A stretch of DNA of 64,000 nt. Source: Balanoglossus misakiensis (lineage: Eukaryota; Hemichordata). Within the stretch, counting starts at the first letter, position 1, and each line of letters starts with the position of its first letter. The notes below the pieces were generated by a model that searched no databases, was not told where the DNA came from, and was given only the letters and a program-made list of their open reading frames with translations. This document shows positions 53,994 to 64,000 of the stretch, piece by piece. The translations under genes were made by a program, and so were the position numbers. The stretch is from NCBI GenBank assembly GCA_040954595.2, contig CM082580.2, forward strand, positions 13,206,001 to 13,270,000, in the 5' to 3' direction.

Positions 53994-54138
53994 TAAATGT
54001 AAACACATCTGTATATCTCCGTCTCCCAGAGGATTCTCTTTAAAAAGTTAATACCCTCAAGTTTTCTTTCAAATAAACTCTCATACAATATAAAACGCAC
54101 CATTGCATATAATCACTGTGATCATCTTAATTGTTTAA

Positions 54139-57100
54139 TTAATTAAATCTGACTTGAGTCACTGCATCGACGACGACGTCGACCTGGCTGAGAGAGTCCA
54201 CAGAAGGCGTGATCAGCTTCTGGACCAAGAGGCTATTCCTTCTGGTAGTGAACCCTCCACCAGGCTGAGGCACCATGAAAGCCGATTCGTAGAGTCCCGA
54301 AGGTACAGGTGAAGGCGAGTCAGGCCCGCAGTCATCTTCGATGAAGTCGTCTCTCTCAAACCACACACTTGCGCGTTTCCTTCTGGCTGGAGAAGGCGAG
54401 GAAACGTAGCCCAAATCCTCATGTTGTCTCTCCAGAGTCGATTTTAACTTGTTATCCCGCCTCCTCATTTGGTGACGGATCTGTTTCCTGTCGCTGTACT
54501 CCTCCTTCGACATTATTTTTCCAGCCGATATCAAAGTGTCCTTCACAACACGTTGTTTGTAGTCTTCCCATCGCGCATGTTCGCCGTACGAGTTTACCAG
54601 AACTTCTTGGGACGGGAAACTGCATGGATGAACAAAATCGAAAGAGATAGACGGATTCGATGAATCACGACAAATATTGCCACATGTGAAATTCGGCCGA
54701 CCAATTTTAGTATTCACTGAAAATCCGTGAACGACAGCAGAAATTGCAGCCGTTTATACTTGGTGGGTTTGATGAGTCTCGTTGTCGCTTGTCGATTAAT
54801 AACGCCCAAAAACAAATGCACACTAAAAAGGGTCGACATTCGCACATAGGCTACACCCTCAAGTGGCCATCTGAAATTACCTTTGTTGTGAAGCTAAGGT
54901 TCGGGCGAAACCCAGGGCTTCTGCTGTGGCTAATTTCAGAAACAGACTTCTCTTGACCCGTAATAACTTTGTACCATTGCTGACTAGAATTAACCCTTTG
55001 TTTTTCGTGGTCGGATTAACAATCTCTTCGAGATTCTAGAAAGGAAATGGCAGATAAAGCGTTAATTTAGGCTCTGGTGACGACATGTTATCCTTTTTGA
55101 CATAGGCCTATCCCATCAATTCTTATCCATCGTCGTTAACCTGGCAACTATATCATACGTTCACGCAAAAGGGACAGATGTCAAATCCGGAGCATCTTGG
55201 GGGTTGAGTGGAGTTTCAGCGAAAGGCCAACCCGAAAGGGCCACGCTGTTCAGGGGTTTGCCGCTTGGTTCGATTGGCTAACTACAATGACACTCGAGTC
55301 GAAAACTTACGAATACTTGAGATGGTTTAAGTACTCCGACATCAAGATATACCAGGTCTTTCTTGCACATTTTCCTAGCATGCAATTTCATGAATGCACT
55401 CAGGGACATATTTGAAGCGAAGTCGTCATACAATCCCAAAGACGATGGGCTTAGATTGGTGTTTTCCTTAACTACGACATTTCCACTTTCGTCCAACTCG
55501 GCCACCTCTGTCTGTGGTAAAACGGTATCGGTTAATCATTGCAACAGCACACAAAATAGAGACGACCCATTCCCCAAGACAAGCGACTTAGCGGCCGATA
55601 CGTATACAGCACCGCTGTGATTATTTGCATTATAAACAAGACACCAACTGCTTTAGAAGTAAATCAACTGTGTAAACTGGACTGAAAGCGTTCATCGTTG
55701 GCCTTGACGGTCATCTTGGTCTTACGTACCTCACCCTTGGCATAAGATCTGTCGGCATAGTCTAACTGCATGGCGGATAACATATTCCTTTTTTGTTCAG
55801 CACGAGCTTTCTTGTCATCTGTAGAAATCAATTTCGCACGGTATGAGTGAAAGCTATTGTACTATTAACGAAAAGCATAATGAAAATCAACCGTGACGTT
55901 GGCACATATGGTCATTTTGGCCAACATACATACATATATTATGCCGGTGTAGAGCATTGACCTATCATTTCCACTCATTCAGCAAAAACCACAAAAACTC
56001 AATCTCACATGCAAAGTCTTCTCTTCTTAATATCCTCTTGCCAACTGTCTGGTGTGTTAACAGGAGCGCCAGATCCACAATCTCTTCGTCCCTGTCACGT
56101 TGGATGTTCTCGCCATCCTTCAAACTTTCGTCCAAAACGAGATACTTCAAAATTCGACATTTCCCTTCCATACATATGTACATGGAATCGTCGACGATGG
56201 AATCAGATGTCACCACGCGGTTAGTCTTGAACTGAAAACAATGAAATCGGTGCCAAACTTGTATAAAACTGGTCAGGTTTTGTCTTCAAGATGGTGAACG
56301 ATTTATAGTATTGTAATCTATTGAACTCTATTCAATTACACTGACGGATTATTACAGTAGAAACTGTTACAAGAAGTAGAAAGATTATTTTCTTAGAAAT
56401 CCGTACCTCCTGTATCTGGCCTTCTGTGCAGAGATGCTTCAGCGACTCCTCATTCCAGTATTTACCGAAGAGATGCAAACTTCTAGAAAGGTATAAAGTT
56501 AAACCTGTTCAGTGAATTTCCACCAAGACAAAACAAAACTGTCAACACATACAGTGCAGATACAGAGAAGAGTGGTGATCATGCACTCAAAGTGGGCCGG
56601 CCGCACCGGCGCATCACGTGCCAGTTTCAGAGAAGACAAAGATACAGAGCATCTAAACAACAAGGACTTCGACTGAAAAGTATTTACCCAATGAACTGAA
56701 CTTTTGCTTCCAGTTCTAGATCAAAGATCCTCGGACAGATTTCAGAGAAAGTCACTCTGTCGACTACCAAAAACTCGCACGTTTCGCGGCTGGAAATTGT
56801 CGCTGTCCGTTTGATATCACGTAGAAGTGAGAGCTCCTGTGTGTAAATAAAATTATTAGGATACATTTACTTTCGCGAATAGAACCAGGACTGGTTTCTT
56901 GGTACGTCTAGTAACCAAACACAAATAACGTAAACACGTTTTAGTCTTACACGATGAAAGGCGAATGAAAAAAAACTAACCCCGAATGAATCTCCTCTTC
57001 CAAGTACTGCCTCGGTCTTCACGAAAGACTTCTTCGTGGCTGGGTTCAGTTCTTCGGTGTTGACGAAGACAGATCCCGAGTAAATGAAGTAGAAACTCTG

Positions 57101-59029
57101 ACCCACGTGACCTTTACGCAAGATAACTCGTTCCGGTTCAATTCTGGTAAAAGAGGAAACATGTTTTTAGGATTGTGGGTGTCGTAATGAAATATGCAGT
57201 AACTTATAAGTAATACTTGTATTTCAAACATACGTGAATTTTACTCTGTTATATCGTAAAGTCTAACTTACATTTCACATGTAAACGCTTTGCACATGGC
57301 CATTTGGATGGTGTAGGTAAACTTGTCGAAACTTTTCAAGCCTCTCAGCAGAGCGTGAAGTTGTCGGAGGTCGGCATCAGTGCGCATGTTGATTGGTTTC
57401 CTGAGGGTTTCTTTCGCCCATGTGGGAAGACGGGAAAATTCCTGGAAGTAAATCACCCAGGGTTAATCCGTTTAGTTTCGGAAAGGCAATGCTACATCAA
57501 TTACCGCCTTCTCATACACTATTTGACCAAACATGATATATTTTACCTTGGCTCCTTTCAAGAACTTGGCTCTGTTAAAAGCCATGTCCGCCACCACTTT
57601 GCTGTTGTACAAGGTATGGTAATTCTTCTCCGCTGCCGTGTGGGTAGTTTTCTCCAACGAAAGTGTCTTCATTCGCTCCACGATTTTACAAAGCAGTAGA
57701 ACAAGCCTTATGATTCGTCGAAATTTTAGTCGCGTCTGTTGAGAATAACACGAAAGTTACTCTAAGAAAATAGGCGATTCGTCTGATCTGTCAACTGAAA
57801 AATTTGTTTCCGCACAATTTAACTTGAAATGGTTTTGGGATAACTATGCTTTTACAGAATGTCGTCCCGGAGATCATTGTCGGAGAGGTAATTGGTTGAT
57901 AGATTGTGGATTGGACGGGGAGTTGTTGAATTCTCCGGTGGCGTTTAATTGCCACCATCGTCTCCGTGGTTTTGACACTCTCCGATAGATAATTGCTCCG
58001 ATAAAGTGAAATTATCGATTGAAAAGTAGGGTTAGTCGTCGCTGTCGCAACTTCTTAAAATAACCCGACATATAAATGGACACGATTCATGCGTGTGGGA
58101 TTGTTTCTGACTGTGTCGCGGAAGCAAAGTATTTAATATTCAGCGTGAAAAATATTAAATTAGTCAGTTTGTGTCAAGGTAGTAATTAGAACAAAAAATT
58201 TCACCACTGGGTAGCTTGCTCATCAAGTTTAGTTAGAAAAGTTTCAAAGCTAATTAAACATTTCCGTTTATGCTGGTGACGGTCACGGTGGCCGGGAAAA
58301 CTATGGGAGATGAATCAAGACAACACTCACGAATACCTCTGCCTTCTGTTGCGCAATGAGTTCCAAATCTTCTTCAGCTCTTCGTTTCTCACGCAGCCAT
58401 TTTACCAGATTTTCCGATGACATGTTGGAAGATCGGTGTTTCTTCAACATTTCTCGCCGTTGCTGTTCGGTCATCCTGTTCAGTCTCCGCGTTCTGGATT
58501 CCGCTCGCACTTTGGCCAGGATTTCCCGGATGAAGACAGTCTTGTGGCTCTGCCATGATGACCTGGACTCGTCTGAATCGGTGCTGTCGGCTCTCATCGG
58601 AGTTGGCGTTGCAATTTCTTGGTTTTCATCCAGAGCTGAAGTGACCGCTCTGTAGACGCGATCGCTAGTTTGACTCTGTCTCCCGCTCGCCTTGTGGGGC
58701 GGACACGAATCGGGACGGAATTTGGACATGGCCGTTGATGCTGCCGAGGAACCGCTCCGATTACTTCTCTGATTATGTGATTTGACCGACGACGGTTCTG
58801 ACCATCGCTTGTTTACCGCGAGGGCACCAAGATGGCCCTTGCTATTCGCCATGTCTTTGTTGTCATTACCGACCGAGGGTGATAAACTCGAACCACGGTT
58901 GGTCGTCTGTGATGTCTTGGGAACTGGCCGCAGATACACCTTGCTGGTGCTTGCAGTTTTCCGAAACCGCGTCCTTCCGCAAGAATTTTCCTTTGTCATC
59001 GGTGTCATTTCTACCAATGACATGATCAT
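54139..59029 (-). CDS. cyclic nucleotide-binding domain protein (CNBD2-like), 864 aa, 11 exons
   Basis: Exons: 59029-58331, 57735-57547, 57441-57272, 57143-56981, 56836-56688, 56482-56407, 56231-56009, 55818-55730, 55511-55311, 55035-54881, 54619-54139. All phases agree. The exon 55035-54881 was found by hand and is required to keep the frame. The start is the first ATG after an in-frame TGA. Residues 1-233 are basic and Ser-rich, probably disordered, ending in a charged helix (RRMTEQQRREMLKK-like). About 234-345 are helical (TRLKFRRIIRLVLLL; LPTWAKETLRKP). CNB domain 1 (about 350-460) has GHVGQSFYFIYSGSV and a phosphate-binding cassette FGELSLLRDIKRTATI, with Glu408 and Arg417 in the ligand positions. 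A second CNB-like fold is split: a first half at about 465-525 and a second half at about 628-695 (YLDVGVLKPSQVF; LVSNGTKLLRV) around a charged insert. The family is poorly characterised; human CNBD2 functions in spermatogenesis. The exon 1 donor (58330, or 6 codons earlier) is ambiguous without a frame change. Confidence 0.85.
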
Positions 59030-60600
59030 GTCACACACACACACCCAAAGCACTCGTCCTTTACATGTAAGTCACTTTCTGGCATCTTCTCAACGATCCA
59101 AAAAAATCACGACCAAGTGGACCTCAGCTCGTTAAAAACCAATTGTCCGTCGCTACAATTTGTGAAAAACAACGACCGATCAACGTTAACGACTCAATAA
59201 TGCTGTCAGACGACAACAATGCCAAACTTTTACCACCATAATTTGCGCAAGACGGGAGACAAAGAATTTACAGCACAACCGTTAAGGATGACGTAATCAT
59301 ACACTATGGGAATGTTGCGGACTGGAAAAAAATACTGTCAAAGATAAAAGGTTTGAAACACCCAGAAGATGTTTTATGTTCCGATCTTGGACTATCGCAA
59401 TGGGCGCATGCGCTATTTTATGGCTGTCACTGTGGTTACCCAGACGCAAATAAAATACAAGTTACCAGAATAAGAGTTACAATATAGAAACTGAAATTCT
59501 ACTCATGCTTGTTATATTCGTTTTCATTATTGAAATGCTAAGAATAACTCTTTCCTGAAACTTGTAAAAAATATTACAGCAGAAAAAATAAAGTTGACTA
59601 ACATGGTTAACATACTTTTGTAAATAAGAACTGTTTGATACTTTTGACACTCTTGCATTCTTGCACATCACAAAAATAAAATTCGTATTGTCCCAACATC
59701 ATGATCTCTGTCCTTCCAACAATCCGAATCACGCCGTAATAATAAAGATTGGCGGGCACAAAATATCAGAAATGGAATGATTTATAGAGAATTTAAATTG
59801 TCCTCGAATAAAACGTGATTTCTGTTATTACTTTATGAGCGAAAAAAAAACATTATATTGCGGCCCAATTTAATCGATACCTTACTTTAGAAAAGTTATT
59901 GCTATTAAATTTCGTTACAATAGGGTACGTTAACGGAAGTTTGCAACTGGTGGGACAATGGCAGTGAAGTAAACAGAGGTTTCGAGCGTATCGACCATTT
60001 ACCATTTTATGACTGGAAGTCACGTGATTCCTAAGTGTGGCGTGGAGCACGTAACCTAATTTCTACAGCAGTGTTTCAACGAGCGGTTGTGACTCCCTTA
60101 TTAAGGATATCCTCTGCGCGATTGATAAATTAAACAATGATTATCCAAATGTCTCTTGATTTATTTACAGTGGCATCTGGAAAACCAGCTGCGCTTTACA
60201 ATTTGTACTATTCAGACTACATGCCTATATGCCGATTTTTGCCTTGCCAGGAGAATATTTTTTGTACGCGCTAAAATTCCTGTATATACGAAAACGATAA
60301 TATTTGTTGGATTAAGATTAAGTGAGTATTTCAAACCAAGATATATTTTAGGTGGATGGGCGGGGTACTTCGCTCGCGGGAGTTTTCTTGGTAACATGAC
60401 TAATTTATTTGATATTTGTCAGACATGCATCTGGTCAGTAGATAAAATAGTTCTTACCGGAACCTCCCGTGGTTAACGGAACGGAATTTACAAATACAGG
60501 TACTGAATGACGAGTAACTTTGACACGGTTTTATCAGGAGCCCGGCGACCGCAACATCTGATGGAGTGTGAAAGACGAATATTGAACACGTCAAAGTTTC
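59030..60600. other. upstream region of the CNB gene; no gene seen
   Basis: The CNB-gene promoter should lie at 59,030-59,400. A TCACGTGA E-box (M-box/CLEAR-type core) occurs at 60020-60027. The 106-codon frame at 60156-60476 (+) has no recognisable motif, poor composition and no splice context. I treat it as chance. Confidence 0.5.
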
Positions 60601-60630
60601 ATTTCTTTGCATCGTTGTAGAGAGTCAGCC

Positions 60631-60784
60631 ATGCCTTCACTTCAACCGTTGGAATATGGAAACGCGCCGGACAAGTGTACTCGCATTAGCACTTCCGCTG
60701 CTGCCATGACGACGCGTCTATCTAGGGGCCCAGTGAAAGAAACCTTTACATGTGGTGCCTCTTGTGGGACTATGCAGACGAGGT
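60631..60784 (+). CDS. weak candidate first coding exon, unknown product
   Basis: An ATG at 60631 opens a 51-codon frame (begins MPSLQPLEYGNAPDK, ends CGASCGTMQT). It runs into a consensus-like donor, ACGAG|GTAGAA, at 60784/60785; without splicing the next codon is a stop. CpG content is higher here than around it. I could not find a continuing exon to the right that stays open in the required phase. It may be the start of a gene that continues beyond the window, or chance. Confidence 0.22.
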
Positions 60785-61931
60785 AGAATACTTGATATTT
60801 ACATTTCAAACGCAAATATGCCATCTATTTCGTTGAAATTTAGACGGAAAAATAAATACGAGTAATAATGAATAAATATTTAGTCTTGATGATAATCGAT
60901 ACATTACAAGTCAGCTTTCTTGGTATATTGCCACACCGTGACAATATGGTAGAACAAATTTAAAAGCATCTTGTGTAACTGTACAGTGCGCGACATACAA
61001 TGCAGTCTCTGTTCTCTGTACGAAGTGTTTTGACAGATTCCTCTAAGTGAAATATTATAAGGAAATGACAGAAACAATCTGGAAGAGCTGATCACTCAAG
61101 GGACCCGTGAGGAGAATTAGCTTTTGAAAAATTATTCGAGTTCTTTCAACAGTTAATAATATTATTACCACGACTCTACCGAGTAATGCAGTGTACTTAT
61201 GAACGTAATTCATGGATTGCGACGTTTCCCGTCAAATTGAAATAATTGACGAGATAATGACGTCACCAGAGCTGACATCGCATTCGTGTATATCCTCTCT
61301 GAAAAAATAGCGATATAGCTCTCTTACGGGTCCCACAATGCAATGCGCGCTACCATAGCTTATCCCGCAGGAGACAATCTCAAGTCTTCTTTCGGAATCC
61401 TTAGTCCCCTGATAAGCATTTACCACACATATTGGAGGAATTTCGTTTTTGAAGTGGAGTAGCTTTAGTAGCCGATATGTTACGTACTTATCTATCGCAA
61501 ACACGTCCCGACAAGGTATTTAGTCCACGTCCAAGCTTTTGTAAATGTCCTCTTCGAAGAATTAGGGCTATTCAGGCGAACGAGGCTCTTGATAGAAGTC
61601 ATCGATATAACGAGAGTTGTCCGTGCTCTTCAAGGGAATGAAGATCGTTTTGTTCGGCAATTACTTTCTACTTCTAGTTGAAGTGTGGTAATCACTTGAG
61701 AATGCGACAGGTATATTACGGACTACTGAAGTTAATTCTACAATTGGGACTGAGATATGGGTCGATTTATTTGTATGTTCTGTTTTTAACAAAAAGAAGT
61801 AGGCCTACGTACAATGCGCTTCTGCGGCTGATAAGAGCCAGCGTGCGCGTCTCATGTGTATCAGGCACTATAAACAGTACAAAAAATAGACCCATACTTC
61901 TACATTAATTTAAAGAAGCTTCTCGTCAGCT

Positions 61932-61952
61932 CACGTGCACGTGACACACGTG
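61932..61952. promoter_or_regulatory. three CACGTG E-boxes in 21 bp
   Basis: Canonical palindromic CACGTG cores lie at 61932-61937, 61938-61943 and 61947-61952; the first two abut. bHLH-ZIP factors such as USF, MITF/TFEB and MYC/MAX bind this core. The target gene is unknown; CNB-gene transcription starts about 3 kb to the left and reads away. Confidence 0.5.
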
Positions 61953-63151
61953 CCGCATGACTCGTATCCCATAAAGAGAATGACCAGCGCCATCTAGCGT
62001 GCTATATACCGTTACTGTCATCTTCACTGGACGCTTGTGTCTATCTCAATACTATTGCAATGTCGCAAGCCAGGAATGCAGATCTAATCAAACTGAATAT
62101 TTTCAGGTTCAAGCTAAGACAAAAGTCAATGTCCGGGATAACATTTGGGATAATCCGGGCTACAATTTAGAGTTTCATGGATGCACCGGAATCTAATCGG
62201 ATAAATTCAGTTTAAATAGTCAAGTTGTCGCATCCTGAGAATAATGTCGGTTCTGGCCCCACGGCCCGAAGGACGTGGACAGAGAGGACCACATTTCAAA
62301 ATTTGCAGGCAAGCATAGCTATCCCACTGGATATATCCTATCTACGGCGCACCAACTTTTTGAGTCCCGAACCCCGAATAATCGATCGTGTAATAGCAAC
62401 GATGTATCGCTTGATTGATGTCAAGGGGTCACGCTGGTACGTGGATCGCTCCCAGCAGAAAAGCAAAGCAAATAAGTAAAGTCGCATGGATTCCACTTAA
62501 TGGAGTTTGACTTGTAGCCGCCGGCCATGTGTGATAATTGACTACCCGTTACGTCAACCTAGTACTTTATTGAAAAAGTTCTGGTTGCATCGATGGTGTA
62601 ACACTGCTTCAGCGGTGGGTGACTCACAGTAACCCAGATGTCGCGGGTTACATGAACTATGCGTGTCACTTCAACGCGCACGCTGAAAGTGACGGAAATG
62701 CCGAAGAAGACGACACCATCTACCCTATATTGAACTATCTGGAAGAGTCGGCAAATCTCACTGTAGAGGCTCATATTCTGTCAAACCACTGACAGCAATT
62801 TCGAAGAAGAAAGCATCGAACGGAAAAGCTAGACAAGTGACCTTATCGATGAGGTCATACATGTAGATGTAAACACCACTTTTGTAATCTGATCTGATTT
62901 GGGCAATTGTACGGTCGCACTTGAAAGACTAGGTAAGCTGTCTGTTCGGTTTCCAGTGAATTTTCAATTACTACTGTGCCGAATGTACGCAGCACCCATT
63001 TATTTTTTTCATACTGCCCCGAAAATATTCCCGCTCACTATAGAATTATCTATTTTCTTTAGTAATAAATCTACTTTACCAAAACTTTGTGCAGTTACCA
63101 TGGTGATGCGATTGACCCATCTGCAAGACGCACGTTTCGTCAGATGAAGCT

Positions 63152-63170
63152 CCCAGGCTTTTTGCCTGGG
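63152..63170. repeat. perfect 7-bp hairpin with T5 loop
   Basis: CCCAGGC, TTTTT, GCCTGGG. It is followed by an A/T-rich tract. It is too short to classify and is not a histone 3' stem-loop. Confidence 0.6.
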
Positions 63171-63202
63171 GCATTTTATTCCAAACCAATATTTTGCAGG
63201 AT

Positions 63203-63335
63203 TGCATAGGGTAGGGTTAATGCACTAACATATAGGGCATTGATATCATATCATATCATATCGTGCTGTCTCCTATCCAATCCCACCTAAACCTGGCGTC
63301 GCCATCCCATGCCCTGTCTTATTCCATCCTACCCT
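63203..63335. repeat. imperfect inverted repeat with ATATC microsatellite
   Basis: ATAGGGTAGG near the left end is matched by CCTACCCTAT near the right end. Inside these, AGGGCAT at about 63,235 is matched by ATGCCCT at about 63,309. An (ATATC)n run lies at 63243-63262. The symmetry resembles a small palindromic element. Confidence 0.45.
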
Positions 63336-63395
63336 ATCGAGTGTTATATTCACAACAAAAAAGGTTTTACAGAAAACACCCATTTTATATTATTT

Positions 63396-63660
63396 CAGGC
63401 CGCACATTCTTTTGTTCGTAACACTGCGCTGCGCGGAGATTGCAAGAAATGCGATCGTAGCATACACAGCGTTATAATCGGATGTTGTGATCAACCGTTC
63501 CCAGATCTTGTCGTCTGCAGATCTTTCCATCATCACGCGGGCGAAAATGACTTTCTGTGCCGCGATCGTCAGAGAAGCCGTAGAGCTAGCACGACCACAA
63601 GGGAGATGGAAATTACCGGGGTATTAAATGGAGGTTGCTTGCAGATCGGCGACTAGATCA
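63396..63660. other. CpG-richer segment with open frames on both strands
   Basis: Right of a TTATTTCAG acceptor-like site, this 265-bp block has clearly more CpG than its surroundings. Plus frame 63309-63656 stays open. On the minus strand a frame of about 68 codons with balanced composition (contains QKVIFARVMMERSADDKIWE) also stays open. I recognise neither. Possibilities are an unrecognised exon, an old mobile-element fragment or a regulatory island. Confidence 0.3.
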
Positions 63661-64000
63661 AAATTAACGCCCCGGGATATTTTGTACACTGACCAGGGCT
63701 GGATTTGCGGTCTGTATATATATATATATACGCTCTCAATGTGCGATGTTACACGTATGTTACCCGCCGCACATTTGTTCCCAACTCAATTTAATTGAGA
63801 CCAGCAGGATGTACCTTTTAATAGAAAAATCACATCACCAAACACTCCTAAAAGAATTTGCTTTGCGCGTGAAAGTTAAATATCCTGCAGAGAAAAATGA
63901 AATAATAATCCCTTTGAGCTTTCCTTTTCGTACAGGATGTAATTTGAATGGGAACTGTAAAATTCAACGGGAAAATGAAATAGTATTATAGAATCTGACA
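63661..64000. other. right edge, no gene seen
   Basis: It contains a short (TA)n run at about 63716-63730 and an 81-codon plus frame (63746-63991) without recognisable motifs. Confidence 0.4.

Larger units (their letters stand above)
53440..54138. other. CAPN7 promoter region and CNB-gene 3' UTR
   Basis: No gene is evident in these 0.7 kb. The region has a perfect 29-bp tandem duplication (53596-53653), a plus-oriented CAAGATGGC motif (53672-53680) and, further right, a minus-strand AATAAA at 53993-53988 serving the upstream CNB gene. The CAPN7 transcription start is probably between 53,450 and 53,700. Confidence 0.6.
60785..63395. other. no gene recognised; E-box cluster and inverted repeats
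   Basis: Open frames at 61678-61908, 61999-62196, 62225-62479 and 62899-63147 (+) show no domain, no codon-use signal I trust and no matching splice sites. Separate entries describe the three E-boxes near 61,940 and the hairpins near 63,160 and 63,200-63,340. Confidence 0.5.

Noticed and set aside
60156-60476. 106-codon plus frame
   Set aside because: Its composition is unlike the real exons here, its start is in AT-rich sequence, and there is no domain or splice support.
62225-62479. 84-codon plus frame
   Set aside because: There is no recognisable domain and no consistent splice link to the candidate exon at 60631.

Overview
The window is nuclear DNA from an intron-rich bilaterian animal. 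It is AT-rich, with consensus GT-AG splice sites, genes split into 2 to 24 coding exons, long non-coding stretches and many short microsatellites. There are no bacterial operons, phage genes, CRISPR arrays, or recognisable tRNA or rRNA genes. The gene content (a POU6F2-type POU factor, a neuronal-pentraxin-like protein, an 864-residue CNBD2-like cyclic-nucleotide-binding protein, VPS41, CAPN7) fits an invertebrate, perhaps a deuterostome such as a hemichordate, cephalochordate or echinoderm. I cannot fix the phylum from sequence alone.

Layout, left to right. (1) 40-3,327, minus: a seven-exon alpha/beta hydrolase with a presequence-like N terminus. (2) 3,660-5,207, minus: a two-exon secreted pentraxin with a coiled coil. 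(3) 8,660-17,736, minus: seven coding exons of a POU6-class transcription factor, with a long 3' UTR toward 5,500 and probable non-coding 5' exons reaching back to about 26,420. (4) 26,785-45,220, plus: complete 24-exon VPS41. (5) 48,005-53,439, minus: complete 20-exon calpain-7, tail-to-tail with VPS41. (6) 54,139-59,029, minus: an 11-exon CNB-domain protein. (7) 59,030-64,000: mostly non-genic, with an E-box cluster, inverted repeats and two weak candidate exons. I rebuilt each gene model by hand from splice sites. In every case all intron phases agree and the reading frame stays open from start to stop.

The genes do not form one pathway. VPS41 (HOPS tethering complex) and calpain-7 (MIT domains, ESCRT-III binding) both act on endosomes and lysosomes, but their being neighbours is probably chance. 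The most informative arrangement is POU6 and VPS41 head to head, because human VPS41 and POU6F2 are also neighbours in divergent orientation at 7p14.1. This looks like ancient bilaterian microsynteny, possibly kept by shared regulatory DNA in the roughly 9 kb between the two coding regions.

I found no clear novel multi-gene system. The best leads are a phase-0, 141-nt putative cassette exon inside the VPS41 beta-propeller, a GC-AG intron in VPS41, the degenerate and interrupted second CNB module, and the probable bidirectional CRE/YY1 promoter.
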